Shown: piece by piece, positions 41,615 to 52,999 of the stretch
Position numbering within the stretch: position 1 is the first letter of the stretch
How the letters are laid out: each line of letters starts with the position of its first letter
Assembly (NCBI GenBank): GCA_023014485.1
Contig: JAJOZX010009091.1
Span: 42,501-106,500, forward strand
DNA: 64,000 nucleotides
Direction: 5' to 3'
Source of the DNA: Bathynomus jamesi
Taxonomy: Eukaryota > Arthropoda > Malacostraca > Isopoda > Cirolanidae
Notes under the pieces: generated by a model
Database searches by the model: none
What the model was told of the DNA's origin: nothing
Seen by the model: only the letters and a program-made list of their open reading frames with translations
Position numbers and translations under genes: made by a program

Positions 41615-41940
41615 TACGCGCCTCGGTGGTGGAGTGGTTAGCGTCGCTAATTACGAATCCAGTCGATGATTACGAATCCATCGGCCCCGGGATCGAGACC
41701 CGGTGACGGCAGCCGGCGCGCAGCAAAACCCAGTTGTTCATCCTTCGACACAATAAAGAAAGTGGTTCAATAAAGAAAGTGGTTGGTAGATAAATGGGTA
41801 CCCTGGGTGGCCTAATGGTTAAGACGCTGGTCTGCTGGTGGGGGCGTTGTTCGGATTCCACGTTAAAATGTAGGTCCAAGGTGGAGTGAAAGCGGAAGCT
41901 AACGAGAAATGAGATAAGCAATACAATATGGACGTCTAAT
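41615..41940 (+). repeat. Composite SINE with two tRNA-like modules, plus strand
   Basis: Module 1: GGTGGTGGAGTGGTTAGCGT and CCGGGATCGAGACCCGG. Module 2: CCTGGGTGGCCTAATGGTTA and GACGCTGG, then TTCGGATTCCACGTTAAAAT. AATAAAGAAAGTGGTT is duplicated in the linker. The second module has lost its B box region. Confidence 0.75.
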
Positions 41941-42441
41941 CTCAAATGATATTGACGGGAAGAATTAATTATCAGTATTTTACTATTTTTATATTAAAAT
42001 AAATTTATTTTTGTTATAAACCTTATTTACACTAGTAATTATTTTCAAGTTCAGTGTTTAAACCATTCAGTAGTTTCGATCAAACGAAACTAAGTGATTT
42101 GTTTGGAATGAAAATAATCTAAATTGAGGAATAACGTACCCAGTTGTGCCCCTATAGTCGGGTATAAGTGAATTTTTTAAAGACGAGTTTAAAAACACTT
42201 GTTTTATACATAGCTACTCAAAGTTAAAAATTTTGTTCCTACATTTGTTATTCAAAATAACGTATGTCACTTTATGACATCTTTTTCATCTTTAATAATT
42301 TTAATTTTTTAAACTTTAAAGAATGCACTTCAATGATGATAAAAATAAGCATCAGATAATACCCTTATTGCTTGTTTTTATTACTAAAGTTACTATTTAA
42401 ACCAATGATGAGCCGAATTACCCCAATTGGGCAAGGTTGCA

Positions 42442-42669
42442 GTACAGGTTCCCAAAATATGGGTAAATTCCCCCATTGGGGTAATTTGGCTTTTTCAGTT
42501 GGGTAATTTGGTACTCTGCAAGTACTTCTAAAGTACAGAAAGTGCATAAATAACACTGGCAACACTGGGACTGGCTTTACGTGGGGATACAGGTAGGTTG
42601 GGGGTGGGGGTCATTATGAAAATATCCATGTGAAAATGGGGTAATGACTCAAAAAGTTTGGGAACCACT
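42442..42669. mobile_element. hAT-type MITE (CAGNGGTTCCCAAA ends), diverged
   Basis: Right end GTTTGGGAACCACTG. Left end CAGGTTCCCAAAATATGG lacks one base. Related to 15587. It lies next to the LINE RT fragment below. Confidence 0.6.
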
Positions 42670-42850
42670 GTCGTATATAATAAAAATAGCAGTGGACCCA
42701 AGACTTATCCCTGAGGTACTTCATGTGTTACACTCAATTTAATTGAACAGACATTCTTTATTGTTACAAATTGAAACTTACTGGACAGATCATTTTTAAA
42801 CCAATCACTGATTAATAGTGTTTCTACAGTTTCAGACATTTTTTTTAATA
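42670..42850 (-). pseudogene. LINE reverse transcriptase fragment (motif B region)
   Basis: The minus strand reads SDWFKNDLSSKFQFV, then SIKLSVTHEVPQG, a stop, VLGPLLFLLY. Here VPQGxxLGPLLFLLY is RT motif B with a nonsense codon in place of a sense residue. The catalytic FADD region would lie where the hAT-type MITE now begins, so insertion or deletion removed it. Confidence 0.7.
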
Positions 42851-42889
42851 TTAAAATGATTAGATATCAGGTAAAAAGGAACAAATGAA

Positions 42890-43000
42890 GGTAAGGTTAG
42901 GTTAGGTTAGGTTAGGTTACGCTAAGTTATACTATGTTTGGTTAGATTAAGTTAAGTTAATTAGAGTGTTTAGGTTAGGTTAAATTTTGCCATATATAAT
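42890..43000. repeat. Degenerate TTAGG-type array
   Basis: GGTTAGGTTAGGTTAGGTTA, then decayed GTTAAGTTAA words. This is the arthropod telomere word in an interstitial setting. Related to 24735 and 58225. Confidence 0.7.
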
Positions 43001-43639
43001 TGAAACTGTAAAGTTGTCGCGGTTTTGTAAAGTAACTAAACCATCCTCAAAGTCCCACTTCTAAACGTTCACTTTGCGAGGTGGGGAGGAGGTACCCGGG
43101 ATGGAATGGCAGTACCCTTATTAGCTGTAAAATACAAATGGGTGGATGTCCTGGCCCCTCCTTGGGTGACAAATTAGAAGGGGCAGAAGTCGTTCTGAGT
43201 ATTGAAGGAGAACTTAAAAACTGGTTTGGTGTACTAGGTCGCTGAATAGTACAGGAAAACCGATCCTGTGCTTAACCAACCCAGAAGGATATCCCATAAG
43301 TCAATGAAAAATACTGTGAAGTTTTAGTTCCACGTGGTACATGGATAGGGTTCTGAAGTGTTTTCCATTTCTATGTAGAAGGTACAGAGGATGGCTCATG
43401 TTATGATAACAGCCACCTATCTTTCTACTCGTACTGCGTCCATAGTGATGTTGATGGATATTCTGCCACTGAATAAAATATCCCTCAAGGGGGAGACATA
43501 TAAGACCTCCTAACGTTTAGAAAAGGGTGGAGTCTAGGTTGCTAAATGGAAATGGCATCAAAAGTAACATGTAGAACTCTACATATAACAAAGGTAAGCA
43601 ATTGACCCATGCTTTTCAGATGCCAAAGGACTCCATAAC

Positions 43640-43850
43640 TCCTATGAATGTCTTTGACAGATAGTTCAACATTGAGATTGAGAGTAGGGAAACAAAACTC
43701 AGAGAAAGAGTTAATTTGCTGTCTACCTGATGGTAGATTAGCATTTACAGATGGTTCAAGAAAAGATCATTTAACTGCCGCTGGATATTTCCTCGGAGTG
43801 GTTCTATCCCTGAGGAGATTTAAAGTAAATGGTATCGGGTGAAATTAACC
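43640..43850 (+). pseudogene. LINE RNase H-domain remnant
   Basis: The plus-strand frame reads RLAFTDGSRKDHLTAAGYFL. FTDGS followed by AGxGxxL is the first conserved block of the RNase H domain found after RT in I-clade LINEs. The rest of the domain is not readable. 43000-43640 upstream has protein-like base composition but no motif I can name. Confidence 0.6.
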
Positions 43851-44131
43851 TCAGTATATCAAGCGGAGGTAGGTCGTCCACTTTGCAGCGGAGAAACTAC
43901 CTCGCTTAAACCTTTGATTCCTACAGGGTAACCCTAACATATTTTATCAAAGAATGCAGGCTTCACTAACTCGTATACTTTATTAAGCTAATTAACACAC
44001 TTCTAGAATCTCCATCCTCAAAACCCTCATGGTATTCTAATCCAGATGTTAGGGCAATGAGGCCAACTAATGGCCTGAGCTCTGGCTCCTTTAGAACCCA
44101 CCTGAATAAATAATAATAATAAGGTAGCCAA

Positions 44132-44136
<5 letters not shown>

Positions 44137-44167
<31 letters not shown>
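44137..44167. repeat. (TG)n microsatellite after SINE debris
   Basis: 44050-44085 carries GGCCTGAGCTCTGG, a fragment of the SINE at 31.1 kb. 44170-44700 has no recognised feature. Confidence 0.7.
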
Positions 44168-44168
<1 letters not shown>

Positions 44169-44739
44169 AGTGACAAAAGCAAGCAGGTCATTTAATAGCA
44201 CAATGGCCTTTTGGTTAAATTATAATTACCCCGCGAGATAAAATAGACATATTATATATTCGGAATTTTAAAAAAATGAATATACACCCCATTTTTAAAA
44301 TGATGAAAACGGGGTCGCGTTTTAACTTCATAAACAAGAGCATTCTATACAGTTCAACACTTCTAAATACAGATGACTTGTCTGCTATGCACACTAATTA
44401 TTCCAAAATTTCATACATGGTAACCTATGGCATGATTCGAGTTTCGCAAATTGCAATCATGCTAGAATTGAACGAGAATCCTGACATCATCATAAAACGA
44501 AAATCGGTTTAGAAAATGACAGTTATAAATGAACAGAGGGAGTTGTAATGAGTAATTGTAATTAAGTGTAACTAATTTAAGAATAAAATATGCTTATTTA
44601 GTCCATATTTATTCGCAAGACCTACGAATCAATTGTATTTCACCCAATCTTATTCTGATCAATTTGTACAGAGTTCATTCAGGTGGAGGATGCACCTTTC
44701 CACATTGTGACATACATGAGTGAACGAAGATGAGCAAAT

Positions 44740-45110
44740 GCATAATAAATAGGAGGAGATTGGAGATACCAATCGACCAGGGAAGAGAGGGGGGAGACGT
44801 TAGGTAGGAGACGGGGAGTGCTGAAACTCCCGTTTCTTCTGTCACTGTTCCCTTTAGCCAATCTTTTTCCGTGTCTCATCTACTTTGTGAGCAGTCCAGC
44901 ATACTCTCAAATACACACTTCTACCTCTTTTCTTCACTCCACATACACATATTTTACACACTACACAATATTTTCGAAATTTATATACAGTATATATATA
45001 TATGTATATATACACAAAATGGCATAGTGAGCATCAGACTTTGGTTTCGGCTTTTTCTTATAAAGAGAGGCATTTTTGCGAGTGCCCGCCCTTGTCCCCT
45101 CCTTTCTACA
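44740..45110 (+). repeat. LTR-like repeat, copy 2
   Basis: Collinear with 30740-31100: GGAGATTGGAGATACCAATC, GGAGACGGGGAGTGCT, CTTTTTCCGTGTCT, AGTCCAGCATA, TTTTTGCGAGTGCCCGCCC. An AT tract is inserted near 44990. Confidence 0.55.
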
Positions 45111-45594
45111 CCCACCCACCCACCCACACACACACAAGAAGTTTTTTAGGACAATGAAAGGAAGATAGTTCCTAAAAGAATAGATAAGAACTTCATTATT
45201 TAATAAAAAAGTGTAGCTATCAAATTGTCACGAAGTTGCTAATATGGAACAGAGTTTTGTTTTGGGCATTTTTTTTATTTTTTATTTCAGTAAACAAAAG
45301 CAAGTTTACCGAATATCGGTCGATAAACGTCCACACAAAACTCCTATAAAACGTTTACGTACGTTAAACATCCGTTTTATACTTTATAAACGTTTTTCGA
45401 GTTTATAAAAAAAAATTAGAAAATTAATATTTCACAAATAATTTTATTTTTAAGTTAAAATTTTTGAAAATATTCCGTTATTATTAAAGATCGATTTAAA
45501 TATGTAATTTTTTAGTTTTTTTACTGAAAACGAATTATTCAGTTTGGGAAAATAATTTTTTAACTCAAACAAATAAAAATTTTAAGGTTATACA

Positions 45595-46150
45595 TATATT
45601 ACGTTTATTTTCAAAATAAATTACGTTTATTTTAAAATTATTTACGTTTATTTTAAAATTATTTAAGTTTATTTTAAAATAAATTACATTTATTTTAAAA
45701 TTATTTACATTTATTTTAAAATAAGTTCCGTTTATTTTAAAAATAAATTATGTTCATTTTGAAATTACTTAAGTTTATTTTAAAATTATTTACGCTTATT
45801 TTAAAATAAGTTAAATTTATTTTAAGAATAAATTATGTATATTTTAAAATTATTTACGTATATTTAAAATTATTTATGTTTAATTTAAAATTATTTACGT
45901 TTATTTTAAAATTATTACATTATTTTTTAAAATAAGTTAAATAATTTTAAAATAAACGTAATTTATTTTTAAAATAAATGAAACTTATTTTAAAATAAGC
46001 GTAAATAATTTTAAAATAAACGTAAATAATTTTAAAATAAACGTAATTTATTTTAAAATAAACGTAAATAATTTTAAAATAAACTTACGTTTATTTTAAA
46101 TTATTTACGTTTATTTTAAAATAAATTACGTTTATTTTAAAATTAAAATT
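45595..46150. repeat. AT-rich minisatellite of self-complementary units
   Basis: About 25 units of TTACGTTTATTTTAAAAT. Before about 45930 they lie mainly in one orientation, later mainly inverted (ATTTTAAAATAAACGTAA). The first part pairs with the second. Confidence 0.85.
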
Positions 46151-46494
46151 AGCCAAATTCAAATTTACCAAATAAATTCTAATTAAATTCTTTAATATTT
46201 TTTATTAGAAATTTTTATTTAAATTTTTAACTTAAAACTTTTTTACATTTTTTACTTTCAAAAATAAGTATATAACGTTAGGCGAGTGTTCGTCTCGCTA
46301 CGCTATTCCAACGTGCTGTTTAATTTCATTAAATTTGGTATTTTTTTCTTCGTTCCATATTTTATTAAAGGTAAAGCTAACAATTGGTGTTAAATTAATT
46401 TTGGTTGGTTCTCTAATCAAAATAACGATAAATACTGAACAGCCTGTCGAAAGACTGATAAAATTACCCCCCCCCCGCAAACAGTGTATATCTA

Positions 46495-46499
<5 letters not shown>

Positions 46500-46554
<55 letters not shown>
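46500..46554. repeat. (AT)n(GT)n microsatellite
   Basis: Compound dinucleotide tract. Confidence 0.95.
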
Positions 46555-46609
46555 CCTTAAATTATTTCCATTTCAACTCCATCAAAATTTAGCAAGTAAT
46601 TATTGTACA

Positions 46610-46904
46610 CTACCAGTAAAACATGGAAAAGCAAATAAGGCCCCCGCCTTCCCCACTTCTCGTCAAAAGAAAAGAAGAAACGAAACAACGTAGATGGCCC
46701 CATGTGTCCAATTCCAAAGGGTAGTCGAACTGTGTTGTAATGTGGCCGCCATGAGACTCTTCAACAGCCTGCATACGAGGAATAATACTGAGGACAGCTG
46801 CACAAAACAGCTCCTGAGGAACAACAGCAATTTCACGTTCAATGGAGTCTTTTAACTTTGCCAGAAGAAGAAAATAAAAAGGGGCCGAGTTTATGATCAC
46901 CCTG
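46610..46904 (-). pseudogene. Mariner-superfamily transposase C-terminus
   Basis: The minus strand gives LAKLKDSIEREIAVVPQELF, then IPRMQAVEESHGGHI. LKxxIxxxI...V..SHGGHIE is the usual last block of this superfamily. A GGCCGAGTTTATGATCACCCTG end lies at 46883-46904. The catalytic part is deleted and the other end was not found. Confidence 0.7.
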
Positions 46905-47144
46905 TATTTTGTCCAAATAAAAAAACAAATGACCTTGACTATTTGAGAGAAATGCGTATTGTATTAAATATAATGATTTCGTCCCCACTGAAACTTGAAT
47001 TTTTTCAAGAAAATACATAAATATATAATATATATAAAAATATATATGAAAAATATATAATATATAATAAATATATAATATATATATATAAATATATGTG
47101 AAAAATACATATAATATATAATAAATATAATATATATAAATATA

Positions 47145-47955
47145 CAGGGTGTCCCAGAATTAACTATCTATTTCAATGAAATCGGACAAATTTTTTAAAA
47201 ACACACTTTTATTTATGTTTATCATGTTTAATATGTGTTAAAAATGTATAAATTTCTAAATTTTTTTCATAATTTTATTTTCATAATTTTTTTATAGTTT
47301 TTCATAGTTTTATTTTTAGAATGGCAAAGAGACTCTCCAAAAGTTAACGTGTGGCTTGGAATGACCAAATCCAAAATTTATGGCCCATTCTTCTTTGCGG
47401 AAGCAACTGTAACAGGTACCGTCTACCTTGATATGCTTCAGCAGTTTCTCGAACCACAGCTTCTTGATGATGGCATTCTTGATAATGTTGTGTTTCAACA
47501 AGATGGAGCACCATGTCATTATGCTCTAATTGTTCGAGAATACCTCAACAGACGCCTTCCGAATCGGTGGATTGGACGTGGAGGACCTCGACCTTGGCCT
47601 CCGCGTTCTCCGGATTTGACACCCCTGGATTTCTTTGCATGGGGTTTCATAAAAACAAAGGTTTATCGCCAAAAGATCAATAGTTTAGCTGAACTTAAAG
47701 AACGCATCCAGTTGGCAGTGCGGGAGATAACACCTGAAATGCTTCAAAATGTGTTTCGCAGCGCTGAGGATAGATTTGAAATTTGCAGAGATACAGACGG
47801 TGCACATGTTGAAACTTCTCAATAAAGTTTTGACTTATGATTTATAAATCTATTTGTTTTTGTATCATAATTTAGTAATAAACACAAAATTATGTCAGTT
47901 TTTATTAAATTTGTCCGATTTCATTGAAATAGATAGTTAATTCTGGGACACCCTG
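47145..47955 (+). mobile_element. Mariner-superfamily element with long identical ends, 5' half of gene deleted
   Basis: Ends CAGGGTGTCCCAGAATTAAC and GTTAATTCTGGGACACCCTG. At least 45 bp of the arms match (CTATCTATTTCAATGAAATC, GGACAAATTT). Flanked by TA. The near-identical arms suggest a fairly recent insertion. Confidence 0.9.
47319..47825 (+). pseudogene. Transposase catalytic domain, second and third acidic residues only (DD41D spacing)
   Basis: Open to TAA at 47823. EWQRDSPKVNVWLGMTKSK, FFFAEATVTGTVYLDML, then VVFQQDGAPCHYAL (second catalytic D) and [16 protein letters not shown] (third). 41 residues lie between QQD and the D of PLD, the spacing of the DD41D group. It ends LKERIQLAVREI and DGAHVETSQ. 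The DNA-binding half and first catalytic D are missing, yet this part has no stop. It is an internal-deletion derivative, not able to transpose itself. Confidence 0.85.
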
Positions 47956-47993
47956 TATAAGAAAATATATAAAACACTTTATAAATTTTAATT

Positions 47994-47997
<4 letters not shown>

Positions 47998-48082
<85 letters not shown>

Positions 48083-48083
48083 T
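47998..48083. repeat. (AT)n(AC)n microsatellite
   Basis: About 85 bp. Confidence 0.95.
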
Positions 48084-48086
48084 TGT

Positions 48087-48270
48087 CAATCTGTCAGAGG
48101 TTCTGCGCCCGGTCTCTCTTCGCGCGGAGGTCAGGCTGGTGGCACAACCTTTAGACCTGAGTATTTCTTGAAGGAGATAATTGCTTGAAGGAGATAATTA
48201 ATTGTTGATTTCCCCATCTCACATAGCCAGATACGTCCGGCTCATTTGGGATTTTCCTGAGCTATCTAAA
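48087..48270 (-). repeat. LINE 3' end (5.7 kb family)
   Basis: CCGGTCTCTCTTCGCGCGGA, then GGTCAGGCTGGTGGC, then CATAGCCAGATACGTCCGG, parallel 5720-5835. The internal TTGCTTGAAGGAGATAATT is duplicated. Confidence 0.7.
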
Positions 48271-48424
48271 ACTTGTCGTGTTTAAGTGTTGTGTTTAAGT
48301 GTTTAAGTGTTGTGTTTAAGCGTTTATGATAGCCATAATGAATATGTTACTTTGTTAGTTTTTTCTATAAACAATTTTTTTTTATTTTGCCCGAGAAAGA
48401 AGAGTGATAATGATTCTATAAGGG

Positions 48425-48560
48425 AAGAGTGCCAGAAACTGGCACAACGCTCAGACCAATTAATGCGATCCATTACGATCCATCATCGGGGTTCGAACCC
48501 CACCGCTCAGTGTCTTCGCTTCATTTATGGGAAATCGGTTACAGGTTGAACAACGAACGC
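48425..48560 (-). repeat. tRNA-like SINE (GGCCTGAGC family)
   Basis: AGAAACTGGCACAACGCTCA and ATCGGGGTTCGAACCCC on the plus strand are the inverted body and B box of the 31.1 kb family. The A-box end is near 48535. Confidence 0.65.
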
Positions 48561-48944
48561 TGGGTAAACTACTCGATACCAAAGGTATTCAGTGAAGGTA
48601 CTTTACTGACAATTTTTTCAGTAAAATTTTGCTAATAAGAAAATTTAGGAAAAGAAAAATTAGAAGCACATTCTTTGAAACTAAAATTTTAATATTAAAT
48701 CAAACGTGTTTTAAAGAATATTAAATTTCTTTTACTCTCTTATGAAAAATATACAATTTTATTTATTTATTTATTAACTTTTCTATTATATTTCGTTATA
48801 TTTTCTTAACTGAAGTTTTTCATATTTGCATTTAAAAACTTTATATATAGAAAATAAAAATATTTTCTTGAAAATAAATTAATATTAAATTTTAGAAAGT
48901 TAACATCTTGTATAAAAACATTTTTCTTATTAAAATAATGTTGA

Positions 48945-48967
48945 TTTTTTTTTTTTTTTTTTTTTTT
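48945..48967. repeat. Poly-T tract
   Basis: T23. 48600-49160 is otherwise AT-rich and unrecognised. Confidence 0.9.
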
Positions 48968-49163
48968 ACATTTTTTTCCGTGGGTGAGGGGAGTGGAATG
49001 AGGGAGAGGGGATGAAAAATTTGCATTCATTTTTCTTTTACATGATGAATTAATCTTTTATTACAAAATTTTATTTTTCTTGGGATAACTAAAATATTAT
49101 GTAACTAAGCAAATAAAATTTAAAAAAAAAATTTTTACAGGCAAATATATCGTTCTCTAATGA

Positions 49164-49520
49164 TCACTTATCGTCAGTCCTTAATCTCAGGTGTGTAATA
49201 GCGTTCACTCGGTAAGTAACTTGAAGGTCAACCTGCCCAATGGGACAACCGCTTATTGGATTTACTGTAAATTTCATCAGTTTAGTTTTACTGATATTAC
49301 AGGTAACTTTATTGTTATTTAGCCAGTCGGATAGAGCCATTATTACAAAATTCGATTTGTGACTGTTTAAATTTCTATTAACCTTGAACAATACAGTCTC
49401 ATCCGCGAAAAGAATTTTTGGTTAGTTAGTTACAATATAATTTCAACCACAATGTAAAATAAAAAGAATAAGGGTCCCAATACCGAACCTTGAGGAACGT
49501 CCTGTTCAATTTTAGTTGAC
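49164..49520 (-). pseudogene. LINE reverse transcriptase fragment
   Basis: Minus strand: IEQDVPQGSVLGPLFFLFYI (motif B), then after a stop and shift SRMR / FADE-like DNA, VLFKVNRNLN, LSDWLNNNKVTCNISKTKLM and VDLQVTYRVN. The order fits CR1/L2/Jockey RT motifs B to E. The catalytic FADD appears mutated (GCGGATGAG reads ADE). Truncated on both sides, and bordered by the Tigger-like MITE. Confidence 0.7.
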
Positions 49521-49549
49521 TGGAAGAATGATGCCCATTTATATCAGTA

Positions 49550-50155
49550 CAGTAGGTCCCGCTTCCTTCGGGGAGATACGTCCTTGAGGTGAACTTAGAA
49601 TATTTAATCACGAAGTACTGTATATTATGTAATTTCTTAAGGGGGATAAAAAAAAAAGACACGTTCGGGGGGTCCGAAAAGTCCCTCAAGTGGCCAATAT
49701 ATATACACATTATTTACGATTTCTTTCTATACTGTTGTATAAAACTAAGATACAAATAAATTAATAAATAATAATATAAAAAGGAGAAATATAATGTAAA
49801 AAGTATTCTGTGACACACGTGAAGAGAGGGGAGAAGATGAAGAGAGATTACCAAGAATTGAAAAAAAAATTATGATAATTAAAAAGGTTTATGACAATTA
49901 AAAAGTAAGAGCACACTAGGGTGGTTCTTTCTTCATCATAATCCCTGCCCACTAACAATTTTATTTTTCAAAATCCTTTAGAATTAGCTTAACGTCCTCC
50001 TTCCCTCCCTCGAAATTTAAAAAACAAAACACAAAGGTCATCTTTCGATCTATTTTTCGTAAAAAATCGGTACATCTCACGAATCATTTATGAAATGGTC
50101 TCATGTTACTACTAACTGTAGAGCATTCAGTTCGCGAAATAATCGGGGTCCACTG
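49550..50155. mobile_element. Possible Tigger/pogo-like non-autonomous element
   Basis: Left CAGTAGGTCCCGCTTCCTTC, right TTCGCGAAATAATCGGGGTCCACTG. These ends resemble Tigger TIRs (CAGTNGGTCCCCG). The core is non-coding. Pairing is imperfect, so the boundary is tentative. Confidence 0.5.
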
Positions 50156-50257
50156 TACGAGTGTCCTGAATAAGATATCACTCGCAAAAAAATGCATGAC
50201 CATGAATACAAGCTATAATGTTTTCCAGTCAAAGTGATATCTTATGCAAGTACGACG

Positions 50258-50296
50258 TAATGACCAGTAAGAAGACAGATATATATACTGTATATA

Positions 50297-50336
<40 letters not shown>

Positions 50337-50371
50337 TATATATATATCTGTCTTCTTACTGGTCATTACTG
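50258..50371. repeat. Palindrome around an (AT)n core
   Basis: AATGACCAGTAAGAAGACAG is mirrored by CTGTCTTCTTACTGGTCATT across about 70 bp of AT/ACTGTATA. It lies a few bases from the larger palindrome. Confidence 0.85.
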
Positions 50372-50374
50372 GTC

Positions 50375-51919
50375 TATGCAGACTAGAGGGTCATCCAGCT
50401 TATACAACTTTATAAACCCAAGTAATAACTTAGTTATACATTAATATGAACCAGAGGTTCTAGTTAATATGTATTTTAGTATCAAAACCAATTTTCATAC
50501 GACAGATTATCTAATAGTTATCAGATCGACAGTGGTCTCTAACTTTTGCACAGTACTGTATATATATAAGAGCGTTTAGCGTGGGGGCCTATAATAAATG
50601 TTAATGAGATTATTTAAAAAAATGATTGCTTAAGACTCGATTGAGGTCACCAGATCTTTCGATCAAATTAAATTAATATTATTAAAGGAGATTCAATGGT
50701 TTCGTAGTTTTTCTTTATATTAAACAAAACAAGAAAAGGAATAAAATCATATAAGTTACATAGGGGCGAATGCAAATGCAAAGAACAAATAATCTTTGAA
50801 TTGGATGATTGATTCGTTATAAATGACCCTTGAATACTGACTTGAATATTATAATAACGCGCAATGAAAGTTAGGGTCATTATGGTTAAAATGACTAATG
50901 CCGTTACGACATCGTTACATAATGGCAGCTGACGTGTCACTGAGGTAATCAAGTTGAGAGCTATGCCTCGAGGGTATTTTGTGACGTCATCTTCAAAGGG
51001 TGAGGGAGAACTTCGACGCATTGCCTTTGGTTGAGAACAAAGAAACTTGTCTGAAGGAGAGATGCGATCGAGGGAACTCTTGTGTCGGCCTTAGAGAAGG
51101 CCTTGGAGAAGTCATAGCGTGTTACAGTAGCTACTGTAACACAGTAGCTATATATATATATAGCTACTGTAACACGCTATGACTTCTCCAAGGCCTTCTC
51201 TAAGGCCGACACAAGAGTTCCCTCGATCGTATCTCTCCTTCAGACAAGTTTCTTTGTTCTCAACCAAAGGCAATGCGTCGAAGTTCTCCCTCACCCTTTG
51301 AAGATGACGTCACAAAATACCCTCGAGGCATAGCTCTCAACTTGATTACCTCAGTGACACGTCAGCTGCCATTATGTAACGATGTCGTAACGGCATTAGT
51401 CATTTTAACCATAATGACCCTAACTTTCATTGCGCGTTATTATAATATTCAAGTCAGTATTCAAGGGTCATTTATAACGAATCAATCATCCAATTCAAAG
51501 ATTATTTGTTCTTTGCATTTGCATTCGCCCCTATGTAACTTATATGATTTTATTCCTTTTCTTGTTTTGTTTAATATAAAGAAAAACTACGAAACCATTG
51601 AATCTCCTTTAATAATATTAATTTAATTTGATCGAAAGATCTGGTGACCTCAATCGAGTCTTAAGCAATCATTTTTTTAAATAATCTCATTAACATTTAT
51701 TATAGGCCCCCACGCTAAACGCTCTTATATATATACAGTACTGTGCAAAAGTTAGAGACCACTGTCGATCTGATAACTATTAGATAATCTGTCGTATGAA
51801 AATTGGTTTTGATACTAAAATACATATTAACTTGAACCTCTGGTTCATATTAATGTATAACTAAGTTATTACTTGGGTTTATAAAGTTGTATAAGCTGGA
51901 TGACCCTCTAGTCTGCATA
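50375..51919. repeat. 1.5 kb near-perfect palindrome, arms 758 bp, 29 bp loop
   Basis: Arms 50375-51132 and 51162-51919 are reverse complements with no indel (pair coordinates sum to 102294 throughout). I noticed only single-base differences, for example GATGCGATCG against CGATCGTATC, and TTCTAGTTAA against TTAACTTGAA. The outer 184 bp of each arm is a Tc1 end (inner tip at 50558 and 51736). The inner 574 bp is other DNA. A 117-codon frame is present in both arms only because the arms are identical; its sequence has no recognisable motif. Confidence 0.9.
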
Positions 51920-52063
51920 AATTGGACTTGAGGGTTGATTTATTATATTACTTATAACGCATGTGTTTAAAGATCTAGCGAACTATTAATGATGGATCTG
52001 CAGTAAATGCTCCTAAGCTATTGCTATATCAATATTTACAATTAAAAGTATTGACATGTTCAC

Positions 52064-52225
52064 TTAAATTCTGAAAAACAAATTTATCCAAAACGTTGCC
52101 AAGATTTTTTTTACACCAGTTTTGGGAACATCTGTAGATTCACTTATTTTTCTTTGACTCAGTCCTTCACCATGCAAATGTATTATTTTATATCTAATCT
52201 CATCAGAAATTGTACGTTTCACCAT
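52064..52225 (-). pseudogene. Tc1 transposase N-terminal fragment
   Basis: ATG at 52225: MVKRTISDEIRYKIIHLHGE, GLSQRKISESTDVPKTGVKK, ILATF, then the arm DNA and a stop at 52064. ISxExRxxIIxLHxEGxSxRxIxxxxxxxxxxVxxIL is the paired-like helix-turn-helix of Tc1 transposases. Only 53 codons remain. The catalytic domain is gone. Confidence 0.8.
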
Positions 52226-52425
52226 TTCTTAAGCCTGTGAAGGAAAAGAACATGAATTAGGATTACAGTGAGAAACGTTTTGAATAAATTTGTTTTTCAG
52301 AATTTAAGTGAATATGTCAATACTTTTAATTGTAAATATTGATATAAAAATAGCTTCGGAGCATTTACTGCAGATCCATCATTAATAGTTGGCTAGATCT
52401 TTAAACACATGCGTTATAAGTAATA

Positions 52426-52999
52426 CAGGGTGTCCGAGAATTATCTGTACAATTTTTGGCTGTTATTAAAAGTCAACCATGAAGTGTAGAAATTCCAGTC
52501 TTATCCCATTTTACAGAGAAACTCATTAAGTTTTTTCTGATAACAAGTTTTGACAAGTTTTTTCTTTTTTGTACACGGGTGACAGACATTGATGATTTAA
52601 AAGCAAGAATCACAGCTGCTATTGAGCGAATTGATGTGGATATGCTGCAGCGTACATGGCAACATTTGGATTATCGATTGGATGTTTTGCGAATCACTGA
52701 TGGTGCACATATCGAATGTTTGTAACAACGTTACTTTAATAAAAGAAACTTTTGAAAATACAGATTCTAAATAATCTTGTTTAAGAATTTTACGTGTGTT
52801 ATCAAGAATTTTATTAAAAGATGAAATTGTACAGATAATTTTCGGACACACTGGAATTTCTAAAAAACTTGTCAAAACTTGGTATCAGAAAAAACTTAAT
52901 GAGATTCTCTGTAAAATGGGACAACACTGGAATTTCTACACTTCATGGTTGACTTTTAATAACAGCCAAAATTGTACAGATAATTATTCTCGGACCCTG
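52426..52999 (+). mobile_element. Mariner-type element with a transposase C-terminal remnant, inserted in the Tc1 arm
   Basis: Ends CAGGGTGTCCGAGAATTATC and GATAATTATTCTCGGACCCTG, with about 130 bp of arm. 52582-52725 on the plus strand encodes DIDDLKARITAAIERIDVDM, LQRTWQHLDYRLDVLRITDG, AHIECL and a stop, the well-conserved last block of an arthropod Tc1/mariner-superfamily transposase. The catalytic residues are deleted. Confidence 0.85.

Noticed and set aside
50668..51626. The same 117-residue frame in mirror positions, looking like a duplicated gene
   Set aside because: It exists in both arms only because the arms are near-identical. It has no motif and no splice or start context, and lies in AT-rich flanking DNA.
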